This document shows positions 44,961 to 54,094 of a stretch of DNA of 64,000 nt, in pieces (position 1 is the first letter of the stretch; each line of letters opens with the position of its first letter). Made by a program: the position numbers and the translations under genes. Source of the stretch: Paenibacillus sp. (GTDB taxonomy: Bacteria; Bacillota; Bacilli; Paenibacillales; Paenibacillaceae); assembly GCA_023512345.1 (NCBI GenBank), contig JAILZT010000015.1, positions 1 to 64,000 on the forward strand. Reading direction: 5' to 3'. The notes below the pieces were generated by a model that saw only the letters and a program-made list of their open reading frames with translations, was not told the origin of the DNA and searched no databases.

Positions 44961-46259
44961 ATGCCTAAAATTACATTTATCGGTGCAGGTAGTAGTGTTT
45001 TCGCCAAAAACGTCTTAGGGGACTGCATGGGAACACCAGCCCTTCAGGGTTTTGAACTGGCTTTGTTTGATATAGATTTACAACGCCTCTCCGATTCCGA
45101 AAATATGTTAAATAATATTAAAAACAGCAGCGGAAGCACGTGTATTGTAAAAGCGTACTCTGACCGGAAAGAAGCGCTTCGTGGCGCCAAATACGTTATT
45201 AATGCGATTCAAGTCGGTGGATATGATCCTTGTACAATTACAGATTTTGAAATCCCGAAAAAATACGGTTTACGGCAAACCATCGCTGATACAGTGGGTA
45301 TTGGTGGAATCTTTCGTAACTTACGCACCATTCCGGTAATGCTGGATTTCGCTGCGGACATTAGGGAAGTTTGTCCGGATGCTCTTTTCCTTAACTACAC
45401 GAATCCTATGGCAGTCTTGACGAATGTTATGAATACTTATGGAGGCGTTAATACCGTAGGGCTATGTCACAGCGTCCAACAATGCATTCCAGGATTATTT
45501 GAACATCTGGGTATCGATCAAAAGGGTGTACAAGCCAAAATCGCAGGTATTAACCACATGGCATGGTTACTAGAGGTAACGAAGGATGGAGAAGACTTAT
45601 ATCCAGAAATCAAACGTCTTGCTAAGGCGAAGCAGCTTGAGCCTCATGGAGATATGGTCAGATATGAAATGATGCTGAAATTTGGCTACTATATTACCGA
45701 GTCATCAGAACATAATGCAGAGTATCATCCTTACTTTATCAAACGGAATTATCCAGAGCTGATCGAACGGTTCCAAATTCCGTTGGATGAGTATCCGCGC
45801 CGCTGTGTCGAACAAATTGGGAGATGGCAAACCATGCGCGAGGAACTCATCACGAATACGGAACTTAAGCATGAACGCTCGCACGAATATGCATCCTTTA
45901 TCTTGGAAGCCATTGAAACCAATGTACCTTTCAAAATTGGGGGTAATGTGTTGAATACAGGATTGATCACGAATCTTCCGAGAGAAGCTACCGTAGAAGT
46001 ACCATGTCTTGTAGATAGCACAGGGATTACTCCAACATTCGTTGGTGACCTACCACCGCAATGTGCTGCGCTGAACCGTACCAATATCAACACCCAACTC
46101 TTAACCATTGAGGCGGCTGTAACCCACAAGAAGGAACATATTTACCATGCAGCCATGCTAGATCCACATACAGCAGCCGAGTTGTCCATGGACGACATAG
46201 TGAATATGTGCGACGAACTGATTGCAGCTCACGGAGATTGGCTGCCACAGTTTAAATAA
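44961..46259 (+). CDS. melA: GH4 family alpha-galactosidase
   Basis: 432-aa NAD+/Mn2+-dependent GH4 enzyme that cleaves alpha-galactosides such as melibiose and raffinose by an oxidation-elimination route. The N-terminal Rossmann fingerprint IGAGSSVF, the NYTNPM stretch (145-150), C169-H170 in GLCHSV and H199 in GINHMAW (metal ligands) are present. Cytoplasmic. AGGAGG precedes the ATG by nine bases. With the importer upstream it completes an alpha-galactoside pathway. The assignment to alpha-galactosidase over other GH4 activities (alpha-glucuronidase, alpha-glucosidase) rests on overall resemblance to MelA. Confidence 0.85.
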   Translation: MPKITFIGAGSSVFAKNVLGDCMGTPALQGFELALFDIDLQRLSDSENMLNNIKNSSGSTCIVKAYSDRKEALRGAKYVINAIQVGGYDPCTITDFEIPKKYGLRQTIADTVGIGGIFRNLRTIPVMLDFAADIREVCPDALFLNYTNPMAVLTNVMNTYGGVNTVGLCHSVQQCIPGLFEHLGIDQKGVQAKIAGINHMAWLLEVTKDGEDLYPEIKRLAKAKQLEPHGDMVRYEMMLKFGYYITESSEHNAEYHPYFIKRNYPELIERFQIPLDEYPRRCVEQIGRWQTMREELITNTELKHERSHEYASFILEAIETNVPFKIGGNVLNTGLITNLPREATVEVPCLVDSTGITPTFVGDLPPQCAALNRTNINTQLLTIEAAVTHKKEHIYHAAMLDPHTAAELSMDDIVNMCDELIAAHGDWLPQFK

Positions 46260-46347
46260 GATGATGACTCGTACACTTCATGGATCTTTCATATCAGGAA
46301 TTTGTATGATATGGTTGAGGTAACACACGTAGAAATGGAGTGTAACA

Positions 46348-46596
46348 ATGAGTAAAGACAGAGTATGGAATAAGGGAAAACACAATGGACGCGGGTTAGC
46401 AGGTGCACATAAAAAAGCGGAAAGTTCTATTGAAGGCAGTAATTCCGAAGCTAAAGATGCTGAGCTTATAGATAGCAATGCCGGAGATACAGGCAATCCT
46501 ATTAATAGTGTTCAACGTATGAATCGTGAAAACTGGGTAGAACGACCTGCCAGAGTCATCCCGAAAAAACCGAAGAACAATTCCAAACAAATTTAA
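46348..46596 (+). CDS. small hydrophilic protein of unknown function
   Basis: 82 residues, highly charged and without hydrophobic segments (many K, N, E). GGAG lies eight bases before the ATG and a terminator follows directly. It has no recognised domain. The composition resembles small spore or stress proteins, but that is only impression. Confidence 0.65.
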   Translation: MSKDRVWNKGKHNGRGLAGAHKKAESSIEGSNSEAKDAELIDSNAGDTGNPINSVQRMNRENWVERPARVIPKKPKNNSKQI

Positions 46597-46608
46597 ACGA
46601 ATATAGTT

Positions 46609-46643
46609 AACGGCTCTTTCCACAAGTGAAAGAGCCGTTTTTT
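46609..46643 (+). terminator. intrinsic terminator
   Basis: A perfect 12-bp stem AACGGCTCTTTC (46609-46620) / GAAAGAGCCGTT (46628-46639), followed by TTTT. Confidence 0.92.
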
Positions 46644-46756
46644 GTTATGCAGAACTTAGTGTGTAGTTCTTAAGTGAGATACACTTCCTATTGACCTCTG
46701 CGGGCAAAAATGTGTTAAATAGGAGAATAGATGAAATAAGAGAGGACAGAAATCAT

Positions 46757-47269
46757 ATGGAACAAGCTATGTTTGCGGGAGGCTGTTTTTGGTGTATGGT
46801 TACGCCTTTCGAGGATTTACCGGGGATTCAGGGAATTGTATCTGGATACACAGGCGGGCATACCGACAATCCAACCTATGAAGAAGTGAAAACCGGTACA
46901 ACGGGCCATTATGAGGTTGTACAAATTACGTATGATCCCGCACTTTTCTCTTATGAAAAGCTGTTAGAGCTATATTGGCCGCAGATTGATCCAACAGATG
47001 ACGGAGGACAATTTCAGGACAGAGGAAGTCAATATCGGACAGCTATTTTTCACTATACAGAAGAACAGCGGTTGGCTGCACTAGCTACCAAGGCTCAGGT
47101 AACCATTAGCCGCAGATTCTCGAGTCCTATTGTGACGGAGATTCTTCCGGCGACAACCTTTTATCGTGCAGAAGAGTATCATCAGGATTATCATAAAAAA
47201 AGTCCTAAGCACTATAAAGAAGATCGTGAGCAGTCTGGAAGGGACGCTTTTATAGAGAAAAATTGGTAA
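46757..47269 (+). CDS. msrA: peptide-methionine (S)-S-oxide reductase
   Basis: 170-aa MsrA that repairs oxidised methionine (S-epimer). The active-site motif GCFWC has catalytic Cys10, and the YTGGH and EYHQDY substrate-site segments are present. No fused MsrB domain. ATG 46757 (AGAGGA ten bases upstream) is chosen over the longer frame from 46691, which lacks conserved residues. Confidence 0.95.
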   Translation: MEQAMFAGGCFWCMVTPFEDLPGIQGIVSGYTGGHTDNPTYEEVKTGTTGHYEVVQITYDPALFSYEKLLELYWPQIDPTDDGGQFQDRGSQYRTAIFHYTEEQRLAALATKAQVTISRRFSSPIVTEILPATTFYRAEEYHQDYHKKSPKHYKEDREQSGRDAFIEKNW

Positions 47270-47296
47270 GTAAATAAGGAGGGAGCAAAAAGAGAA

Positions 47297-48793
47297 GTGA
47301 AACGATTAAAACATCTATTATTTGATTTGGACGGTACCTTAACCGACCCTAAAGAGGGAATAACAAAAAGTGTGGAGTATGCCTTGAATAAATTTGGTGT
47401 TCAGGTAGAACATCTTGATATGCTTATCCCTTATATTGGACCGCCTTTATATGATTCATTCATCCAGATTAGTGCTTTCTCTGAAGCTAATGCTCTTCAA
47501 GCAGTGGGTTACTATCGTGAACGTTACCGCGAGCTAGGGATGTTCGAAAACAGAGTTATAGAGGGTATTCCTCAACTGTTAGAGGGACTGCAGAATAAGG
47601 GATACCGTATGTATGTCGCCACCTCCAAACCGACAGTTTTTGCCGAACAGATTATGAAGCATTACAAGCTGGATTCTTATTTCCAACATATTGTGGGAAG
47701 TAATCTGGATGGTACTCGATCAAAAAAACAAGAGGTTATACAGTACGTACTGGACCATAACGATATTGATCCTGAACAGTCGATCATGGTTGGTGATCGA
47801 GAGCATGATATTATTGGAGCCAAGGCCTGTGGTGTTGAATCTATTGGCGTAACCTTCGGATATGGTTCGAAAAGTGAGTTGAACAATGCCGGGGCTGATC
47901 ATATTGCGGATCAAGTAGAGGATATTGGAGTTATTATCTCCCAAATTCAAAACCAAGTTAGCCTCCAAAGTTTACAAGGAGACTGCGAGAACTGCTTCGG
48001 CTTATGTTGTGCCGCCTTGCCATTCGCAGCATCGGCAGACTTCGCGATGGACAAGGATGCTGACCAGCCTTGCCACAACATGCAATCGGACTTTCGTTGT
48101 GGTATTCACACCTCCTTAAGGGAGCGTGGTTTTCGAGGTTGTACGGTATATGACTGCTTTGGCGCGGGTCAAAAGGTTTCCAATATCACTTATGGCGGCC
48201 GTGACTGGCGTAAAGTCCCAAAATCCGCTAAGCAAATGTTCGAGGTATTCCGCATCATGCGTCAGCTGCATGAGTTGCTCAGGTATTTGACTGAATCGCT
48301 GACGTTGCCTGCTGCCCATTCGATTCATACGGAGCTCCGCTCTGCACTAGATGAGACGGAACGTCTCACTCTGCTTAGTCCCGATGCTATTCTTAAGTTA
48401 GACGTTACTGCCCATCGGGCAGAAGTGAACGTTCTGCTCCTGCGCACAAGTGAGTTGGTCCGAGAGGAGGCGGCCTTAAGTCAGCAGAAGAACCCCAAGA
48501 GCCGCCCAAAGAAGAACTTCGGCCGTGGAGCAGATCTTATCGGAGCAAAGCTCAAGGGGGCTGACCTGAGAGGTGTCAACCTGCGAGGGGCGTTCCTAAT
48601 TGCCGCTGACCTCAGGGGGGCTGACCTGAGAGCCGCTGACCTTATTGGTGCTGACTTCCGTGACGCTGACCTGAGAGGGGCCAATCTTACGGGGAGTATC
48701 TTTCTTACCCAGCCCCAGCTCAACTCAGCCAAGGGAGACGCCACCACTACAGTGCCCTCGACACTCCAACATCCGTCTCACTGGATTCTCTAA
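47297..48793 (+). CDS. HAD-superfamily phosphatase fused to a cysteine-rich pentapeptide-repeat protein
   Basis: 498-aa protein in two clear parts. Residues 1-215 are a HAD-IA hydrolase (motif I FDLDGTLTD with D10/D12, motif II ATSKP, motif III lysine, motif IV MVGDREHD), like phosphoglycolate phosphatases. From about 222 a cysteine-rich region (CENCFGLCC...YDCFG) leads through a helical middle into pentapeptide repeats A(D/N)LRG at about 412-470. The second part alone resembles a free-standing pentapeptide-repeat protein family; no internal start was seen at the junction (near 47955). The C-terminal half is visibly more GC-rich. GTG start with AAGGAGGGAG. Confidence 0.85.
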   Translation: MKRLKHLLFDLDGTLTDPKEGITKSVEYALNKFGVQVEHLDMLIPYIGPPLYDSFIQISAFSEANALQAVGYYRERYRELGMFENRVIEGIPQLLEGLQNKGYRMYVATSKPTVFAEQIMKHYKLDSYFQHIVGSNLDGTRSKKQEVIQYVLDHNDIDPEQSIMVGDREHDIIGAKACGVESIGVTFGYGSKSELNNAGADHIADQVEDIGVIISQIQNQVSLQSLQGDCENCFGLCCAALPFAASADFAMDKDADQPCHNMQSDFRCGIHTSLRERGFRGCTVYDCFGAGQKVSNITYGGRDWRKVPKSAKQMFEVFRIMRQLHELLRYLTESLTLPAAHSIHTELRSALDETERLTLLSPDAILKLDVTAHRAEVNVLLLRTSELVREEAALSQQKNPKSRPKKNFGRGADLIGAKLKGADLRGVNLRGAFLIAADLRGADLRAADLIGADFRDADLRGANLTGSIFLTQPQLNSAKGDATTTVPSTLQHPSHWIL

Positions 48794-48838
48794 GTTATAC
48801 CAATGAAATAAATATAATCATTCTGAGGAGGGTAACCA

Positions 48839-49150
48839 ATGAGTAGTCCCTTTATCAAACACATGGTCATTTTTAATTTAAAACATGAGGTTGGATCTGC
48901 TGAAGCAGAACGGTTTCTTCAGGAAAGCAAATCGGTTCTAGTTACTATACCTGTTGTTCATAACTTCGAGGTCCTGCGCCAGATGAGCGTGAAGAACGAT
49001 TATGATTATGGATTTTCCATGGAATTTTCCAGCCTGGCCGATTATGACACTTATAATAATCACCCTCTTCATGTGGAGTATGTCCAGGACCGTTGGATGG
49101 TAGAGGTAGAGCGTTTCCTAGAGATCGATTTTCAAGAGATCAACGTATAA
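48839..49150 (+). CDS. Dabb (stress-responsive A/B barrel) family protein
   Basis: 103-aa single-domain ferredoxin-like protein. The opening IKHMVIFNLK, the central DYDYGFSMEFSSLADYDTY and the HPLHVEYV stretch are the family's conserved features. Members are stress-induced or act as small cyclases; the function here is unknown. GGAGGG precedes the ATG. Confidence 0.9.
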   Translation: MSSPFIKHMVIFNLKHEVGSAEAERFLQESKSVLVTIPVVHNFEVLRQMSVKNDYDYGFSMEFSSLADYDTYNNHPLHVEYVQDRWMVEVERFLEIDFQEINV

Positions 49151-49171
49151 TATAATTGTATTTTGAGATAA

Positions 49172-49216
49172 AGAGGTGTGGACCTTAAGGATAAGTCTTC
49201 AAGATGCCCCACCTCT
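49172..49216. terminator. weak convergent terminator
   Basis: AGAGGTGTGG (49172-49181) pairs with CCCCACCTCT (49207-49216) with one mismatch and a 25-base loop, between convergent genes. Confidence 0.4.
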
Positions 49217-49223
49217 ATTTGTC

Positions 49224-50546
49224 TCAACCTGTATATATCGCTTCATCTTTGCTCGCTGTACCTATCCGAACCTCAATCCATTCCATGTCAGTAAAAGCCC
49301 GGATTTCATGGATTACTCCTTTGGCAACTGTAAAAATATCTCCAATCCGTGCAGGATGAACCGAACCATCCAAAATCACTTCGCCACTCCCTGCTAATAC
49401 AGTCCATATTTTGCTGGAATACTGGCTGCATAAATCTCGGGTATTATGATCGGGTAGTATGGTTAATTTAAGCGTAATAACTACATTTTCTTCGCTACCC
49501 GTCTTATCCAGAATACAATAACTTCCCCACTGCGTTTCTCCATAAAACGGGTGCGTAGAATGACTTCCTATAATCTCTTTAATCTCGTTCGCTTGAACCT
49601 TATTGGCGACAAGAACCCCGTCTGGACTCGCTATAGCAACGATATTGGATACTCCTATAACGTACAATGGAACATCCAATTCATTAATAATATTAGTATT
49701 GCTTGTTTCTCCCGATAATCCACCCTTACCTACAATCGGATTCCGCAGCTGTTCTGTCAGGGTATCCCAACTGCCCAGATCTCGCCAATCGCCCTCGTGA
49801 CGGATAACCGCAAGCTTCGCTGTACGTTCCACTAACTCTTTATCAAAACTGCGTACAGGTAATTGGGGATACACAGCAATAAATTCATCATAATCAATGG
49901 GTAATCCAATTTGTCTCAGGTAGGACAGCATAAATTCAAGGGAAAATGCAAAGACCCCGCAGTTCCATAAAGCATTTTGTTGAATTAGAAGTTGAGCCCG
50001 TGCGGGATCAGGCTTTTCTTCAAATCGTTCAACGGGCGTATATTCCGTGGTTGCAGCTAAGCCGGGTAGTATATACCCATACTGATCGGATGGATACGTG
50101 GGTCTTGTCCCAAGAAGCGCGATATCGGCCTGGGAAGCTTTTAGAATGTTGGGGAATGCATGAAAATGATTAAAGAAGTTATCGTCCGCAAACATATCCG
50201 CAGGTGCCACGCAAATCGTATCATCCAGTTTTGCTTTCCCCGTAGAGTATAGATGAAGGGACCCTAGAGCGGCTGCAGTAAAAGTACCCCGCTTCCAAGG
50301 CTCCCCAATAACCGGATAACAATCCTTCGTATATCTTCTGGTTAGACCCGTCTGATCCTGATGAGTGATGAATAAAGCTGATTCACCGAGCCCTTGTTGT
50401 GTCAGTTGACGGCATACCCGTCCAATCATGGATTCCAGCCCTCCGTCCGGTGCGGGAAGCAACTCCAGAAACATCTTTGATCGAATGGGATTTGATAGCG
50501 GCCACAAGCGCTGTCCGGAACCACCGCATAGGAATAAAGTATGCAC
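49224..50546 (-). CDS. mannose-1-phosphate guanylyltransferase
   Basis: 440-aa enzyme producing GDP-mannose for surface polysaccharide or glycoprotein. The N-terminal nucleotidyltransferase signature GGSGQRLWPLS and the FEEKPD and WNCGVFAF segments identify the ManC/AlgA family. The C-terminal cupin (about 340-440) is the isomerase-type domain, which may or may not be active. It starts with GTG (50546) with AAGGAGG nine bases upstream. It lies 14 bases after the DUF6492 gene, so the two form an operon. Confidence 0.9.
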   Translation of the reverse strand: MHTLFLCGGSGQRLWPLSNPIRSKMFLELLPAPDGGLESMIGRVCRQLTQQGLGESALFITHQDQTGLTRRYTKDCYPVIGEPWKRGTFTAAALGSLHLYSTGKAKLDDTICVAPADMFADDNFFNHFHAFPNILKASQADIALLGTRPTYPSDQYGYILPGLAATTEYTPVERFEEKPDPARAQLLIQQNALWNCGVFAFSLEFMLSYLRQIGLPIDYDEFIAVYPQLPVRSFDKELVERTAKLAVIRHEGDWRDLGSWDTLTEQLRNPIVGKGGLSGETSNTNIINELDVPLYVIGVSNIVAIASPDGVLVANKVQANEIKEIIGSHSTHPFYGETQWGSYCILDKTGSEENVVITLKLTILPDHNTRDLCSQYSSKIWTVLAGSGEVILDGSVHPARIGDIFTVAKGVIHEIRAFTDMEWIEVRIGTASKDEAIYTG

Positions 50547-50560
50547 GGATATCTTCCTCC

Positions 50561-51376
50561 TTAGGGTCTTGATGTACGGGTGTAACCCTTACGTTGATGA
50601 AAGGAAAGAGAACGGTACGTCTTTGACAATTTAATGGTTTGCCCCTTACTTAAGGATGAAGCAGAGGTTTTAAGAGACTTATTTTGTGCGTTTTTTAGAA
50701 TAACTCCAGATGGGTTCTCACTGTATATATAGTTAGCGTATGTCTCGAATTCTGAGAATCCAAATTGTTGTTTCTTATTAATGCTGCGGAGAATGGCGGT
50801 ATACCAGGGAAGGCCGTGTTTGGCTTCTATTTTACGTTTTAATTGAGCCAGCTTGCTTCTCTCAAACAGCATGTAATGAGTAACGAAGGATCTGGGGGAA
50901 GGGGCTTTGGTGCCCAATAATTTGCGGTAGGTGCGAAAATACTCAGGCTGACTCCAATTTCGACAGTAGAAAATCGACTTTCCGTTAGAACGAAAACGAT
51001 GCGGACGAATCAGAATGGTATCTGCGTCAATGACAAGGAAATAATTCTCCCGGCAAAGGGTATCCCCATTCATTTTCAGTAGCTGTTGGTACAGCCATCC
51101 GGAGCGGTTCCATCGGGTCGAAGAATAATGGATATCTTTTTTAGTAAAGGGTAAGAGGGTCGATTCATCGACAAAGGTACATCCTTTTCGGGAGCAAAGA
51201 TTCTTTATTCTGCTGTTATTAGGAGAGACAATATAAATTTTACTGATCGGATGTTTAACATAACGGCGAAGACTATCAATTACATAAGGCAGCGTGGCTA
51301 GATCCTTTTCGATTGCGGGGATTAGGACATCAATGGCGGGGCTGCCAGACGTGTGGCCTAAGAAAGAAGCTGACAT
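50561..51376 (-). CDS. DUF6492 / glycosyltransferase-like protein
   Basis: 271-aa soluble protein with the look of a GT-A glycosyltransferase: an IDVLIPAIEKD N terminus and a VIDADTILIRP segment carrying a D-x-D metal/nucleotide motif near residue 118. It resembles DUF6492 proteins. The basic Lys/Ser-rich tail after ~235 is unusual. Its operon partner makes GDP-mannose, so a GDP-mannose-dependent transferase is plausible. GGAG lies ten bases before the ATG. Confidence 0.7.
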   Translation of the reverse strand: MSASFLGHTSGSPAIDVLIPAIEKDLATLPYVIDSLRRYVKHPISKIYIVSPNNSRIKNLCSRKGCTFVDESTLLPFTKKDIHYSSTRWNRSGWLYQQLLKMNGDTLCRENYFLVIDADTILIRPHRFRSNGKSIFYCRNWSQPEYFRTYRKLLGTKAPSPRSFVTHYMLFERSKLAQLKRKIEAKHGLPWYTAILRSINKKQQFGFSEFETYANYIYSENPSGVILKNAQNKSLKTSASSLSKGQTIKLSKTYRSLSFHQRKGYTRTSRP

Positions 51377-51521
51377 ATATACTCATCTCCAAGCACAAAT
51401 TCGCATTATGCGTCTGCACTAAGTTATGTGGATTCATTGGCTTATGTACGGGCGAAGGTGACCGGAAAAATATATCTTATTAAGCAGGGCATATGTTTTA
51501 CTCTTCTGTTCGTAATTTTGC

Positions 51522-51571
51522 ATAGGATGCAGTGACGCTTGGAGATTTGTTAAAAAGCTAACGCATCCTAT
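51522..51571 (+). promoter_or_regulatory. inverted repeat upstream of YheC/YheD gene
   Basis: ATAGGATGC (51522-51530) and GCATCCTAT (51563-51571) are perfect 9-bp arms around 32 bases, ending just before the ribosome binding site. It could be an operator or a leader hairpin in the 215-base gap between divergent genes. Confidence 0.35.
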
Positions 51572-51591
51572 CTAGACAGGAGAGTGCAGGT

Positions 51592-52347
51592 GTGAAAGTG
51601 AAACCCGTAAATGCAGTACAGAGTAAATGGATTAAGACCAAATTACTGCTTCGTAACAGTTTTATTAAACGCTTTATACCAGACACCCGGAAATTCAACA
51701 GAAAGAATTTGGAACAGATGATCTACAGCTATGGAATGGTATATGTAAAACCCGAGCGGGGAACTTACGGAAATGGAGTTATTCGTGCCGAACGAGGGGA
51801 GCGATACGGGTTCACCTATCAGCATGAAGAGACCATCAGAAACTTTGATACCTTTGATGCCTTTTGTAAGAGTCTTGCGAAGCGTACGGGGGGGAGAAGT
51901 TATTTAATACAAAAAGGAATCCACCTTCTAAAGCATAACAACCGCCGATTCGACATTCGTGTGATGGTTCAATTAAGTCCAAAGGGATCATGGGAGGCTA
52001 CCGGAATTATTGGCCGTCTAGGACATCCGCGTAAAATCGTAACGAATTATCACAGTGGAGGAAAACCGATGGCTATTGAAAAATTGCTGTCTACCCATAT
52101 CTCAGAACGACAGAGAGACTTCCTTACCAAAGAGCTGAATGAACTAGGAGTTCGAATGGCAGTAGAGCTTAAAAAAACCTACCCAAGAATAAACAAAATC
52201 GGCGTTGATGTTGGGTTAGACCGCACATTTACCCCATGGATCATAGAAGTGAACATGAACCCAGATCCATATATATTTAATCAGCTGAAGGATAAATCCA
52301 TGTACAAAAAAGTGATGAGATATCGCCGATTTTATTTAAATAAATAG
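51592..52347 (+). CDS. YheC/YheD family (ATP-grasp) endospore coat-associated protein
   Basis: 251-aa protein with an ATP-grasp fold: GMVYVKPERGTYGNGVI near 50-65 and the closing IIEVNMNPDPYIF, whose acidic pair would bind Mg2+. YheC and YheD are spore-coat-associated in Bacillus. Full-length relatives have an extra N-terminal region; this is the shorter form. GTG start with AGGAG eight bases upstream. Divergent from the DUF6492 operon. Confidence 0.85.
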   Translation: MKVKPVNAVQSKWIKTKLLLRNSFIKRFIPDTRKFNRKNLEQMIYSYGMVYVKPERGTYGNGVIRAERGERYGFTYQHEETIRNFDTFDAFCKSLAKRTGGRSYLIQKGIHLLKHNNRRFDIRVMVQLSPKGSWEATGIIGRLGHPRKIVTNYHSGGKPMAIEKLLSTHISERQRDFLTKELNELGVRMAVELKKTYPRINKIGVDVGLDRTFTPWIIEVNMNPDPYIFNQLKDKSMYKKVMRYRRFYLNK

Positions 52348-52385
52348 TTGCGAAAAAAAGGATGAAGGACCTAGCTTGAGTGTAG

Positions 52386-52411
52386 AAAGCCTGAGAAATC
52401 AGGCTTTTTTT
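52386..52411 (+). terminator. intrinsic terminator
   Basis: AAAGCCTGA (52386-52394), GAAA loop, TCAGGCTTT (52399-52407), then TTTT. The remaining 196 bases before the next gene show only AT-rich promoter-like sequence. Confidence 0.9.
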
Positions 52412-52607
52412 GCTGAATCATAAGGTTAATCACATTAATAATTAACTGAATGATTAAAATAAAAGAGGTAATCTTTTAGATTTTCATGGAATATTTTGTT
52501 GATTCATCAGACAAACAGGAAGGATACTTAGGGAGCATTGTTGAATTTTAAATTATTGACTAGATTACCAAATATGAAGTGGAACTACAGGAGAAAGGGA
52601 GTTACAT

Positions 52608-54074
52608 ATGAATTCTAGAATTACTAGAATAGTTACTTTGATATTTACTTTGCTGCTGAGCGTAATGATCCCTTCGTATGGTATGGCTCAGAACGCTATA
52701 CCCAAACATACGGGTTCGTTCTATGTTAACGATTTTGCCAATGTAATGGATCAGAAAACTGAAAATTATTTGGTGAACTATGGAATACGGCTGCACAAAG
52801 ATTCGGGAGCACAAGTCGTATTAGTTACTGTTAATTCTACAGATGGAACTCCAATTAAAGAATACGCCACGGAGCTATTCAATAGTTGGGGTGTCGGATC
52901 TGCTGAAAAAAACAACGGGCTGCTCTTATTATTATCCATTCAGGATGATGACTATTGGGCCGTCCAAGGTAAAGGAATCGAGAATTCCTTAAGTAATGAC
53001 AAAATTTCTAATATACTATCCCAGTTCCTCGAACCCGATTTTGCAGCTAAAAATTACAATAGTGGGGCACGTAAAACATACGGGGCTTTTATACAAAGTT
53101 TGGGAGGAATCTGGGCAGAGCAAGTAAGCTCGAAAAATTACGTGGCAGATAATGCAGGTGTCTTCAAACAGGTTACCAAGGATTATATTAATCAATCCAG
53201 CAATCAATATCGAGCAACGACAGGAACTGGTATCTATGTAGTAACGGTGAATAAAAATGGAGAAAAAAACCTCCAGGACTACACCTATAAGAAGTTCAGC
53301 TCTATGGGTGCAGGACCCAAGGATGTAATAATGGTTCTAGATATAAACGGAAATAATTATCATGTATTACAGGGAAAAGATATAGATCAGATTCTGACAA
53401 ATGATAAGATTAGCAACATTCTGAACACGGAGCTTGAGCCGCTTTTTGCTAAAAAACAGTATGCAACAGGCGCAACTGCGACTGCAAATGCATTTTACAG
53501 TTTTTTTCTGGCAAGAGCAGATTCCACCCCAATTAAGACCGTTAAGGCTCAGGACTCAACGTCCACTGAACTAAAACAAGAATCAAGTTCATCAACGCTA
53601 ACTAAGGGTATCACTATTTTCTCTGTTATTATCGTTTTATTAATACTGATTGGAATCATCACGGGGCGTCGTAACAACAATATTGGGTTATATGGAGTCC
53701 CTTATAATCCCTACAGTTCTCGGAATATAAGACGTTACGGGCCTTGGCAGGGTCAAGTCAACAACGGTTATCGCCGACGTTGGTACAATCGCAACCGTCA
53801 TCCTTACCACCACAACACACAATCTATAGAGCAAAATAATTTCTGGGGAAATAGGGGAGACGGGGGTTCTACAAATGGAGGTGGCGCGGGACGTTACTCC
53901 GTAGTTGGAAGCTATCAAGATGAAGACTATGCCGGAGAAGCCAGCAGGGGAGGGGGCGCAGGACGATATTCCTCAGAGGGTAGCAGTTACTCCGATGAAG
54001 GTGATGACGGTGGATCTTCTGGAGGCGATAACGGCAGCGCTAGCAGCGGTGGAGGAGCGGGAAGACACTCTTAA
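52608..54074 (+). CDS. secreted membrane protein with two TPM domains and GGGAGR repeats
   Basis: 488-aa protein. A signal peptide (1-27, cleaved near AMA/Q) is followed by two TPM phosphatase domains in tandem (about 38-160 and 185-305, each with a WAVQGKGIE or YHVLQGKDID step). A transmembrane helix (~335-357) and an Arg/Asn/Tyr-rich region lead to a C-terminal Gly/Ser tail. The tail has three copies of GGGAGR[YH]S. Two TPM domains are unusual, since the YgcG/Psb32-like family has one. GGAG precedes the ATG. The role in bacteria is unclear. Confidence 0.85.
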   Translation: MNSRITRIVTLIFTLLLSVMIPSYGMAQNAIPKHTGSFYVNDFANVMDQKTENYLVNYGIRLHKDSGAQVVLVTVNSTDGTPIKEYATELFNSWGVGSAEKNNGLLLLLSIQDDDYWAVQGKGIENSLSNDKISNILSQFLEPDFAAKNYNSGARKTYGAFIQSLGGIWAEQVSSKNYVADNAGVFKQVTKDYINQSSNQYRATTGTGIYVVTVNKNGEKNLQDYTYKKFSSMGAGPKDVIMVLDINGNNYHVLQGKDIDQILTNDKISNILNTELEPLFAKKQYATGATATANAFYSFFLARADSTPIKTVKAQDSTSTELKQESSSSTLTKGITIFSVIIVLLILIGIITGRRNNNIGLYGVPYNPYSSRNIRRYGPWQGQVNNGYRRRWYNRNRHPYHHNTQSIEQNNFWGNRGDGGSTNGGGAGRYSVVGSYQDEDYAGEASRGGGAGRYSSEGSSYSDEGDDGGSSGGDNGSASSGGGAGRHS

Positions 54075-54094
54075 GTAAAAGGAGGATGTATTTT

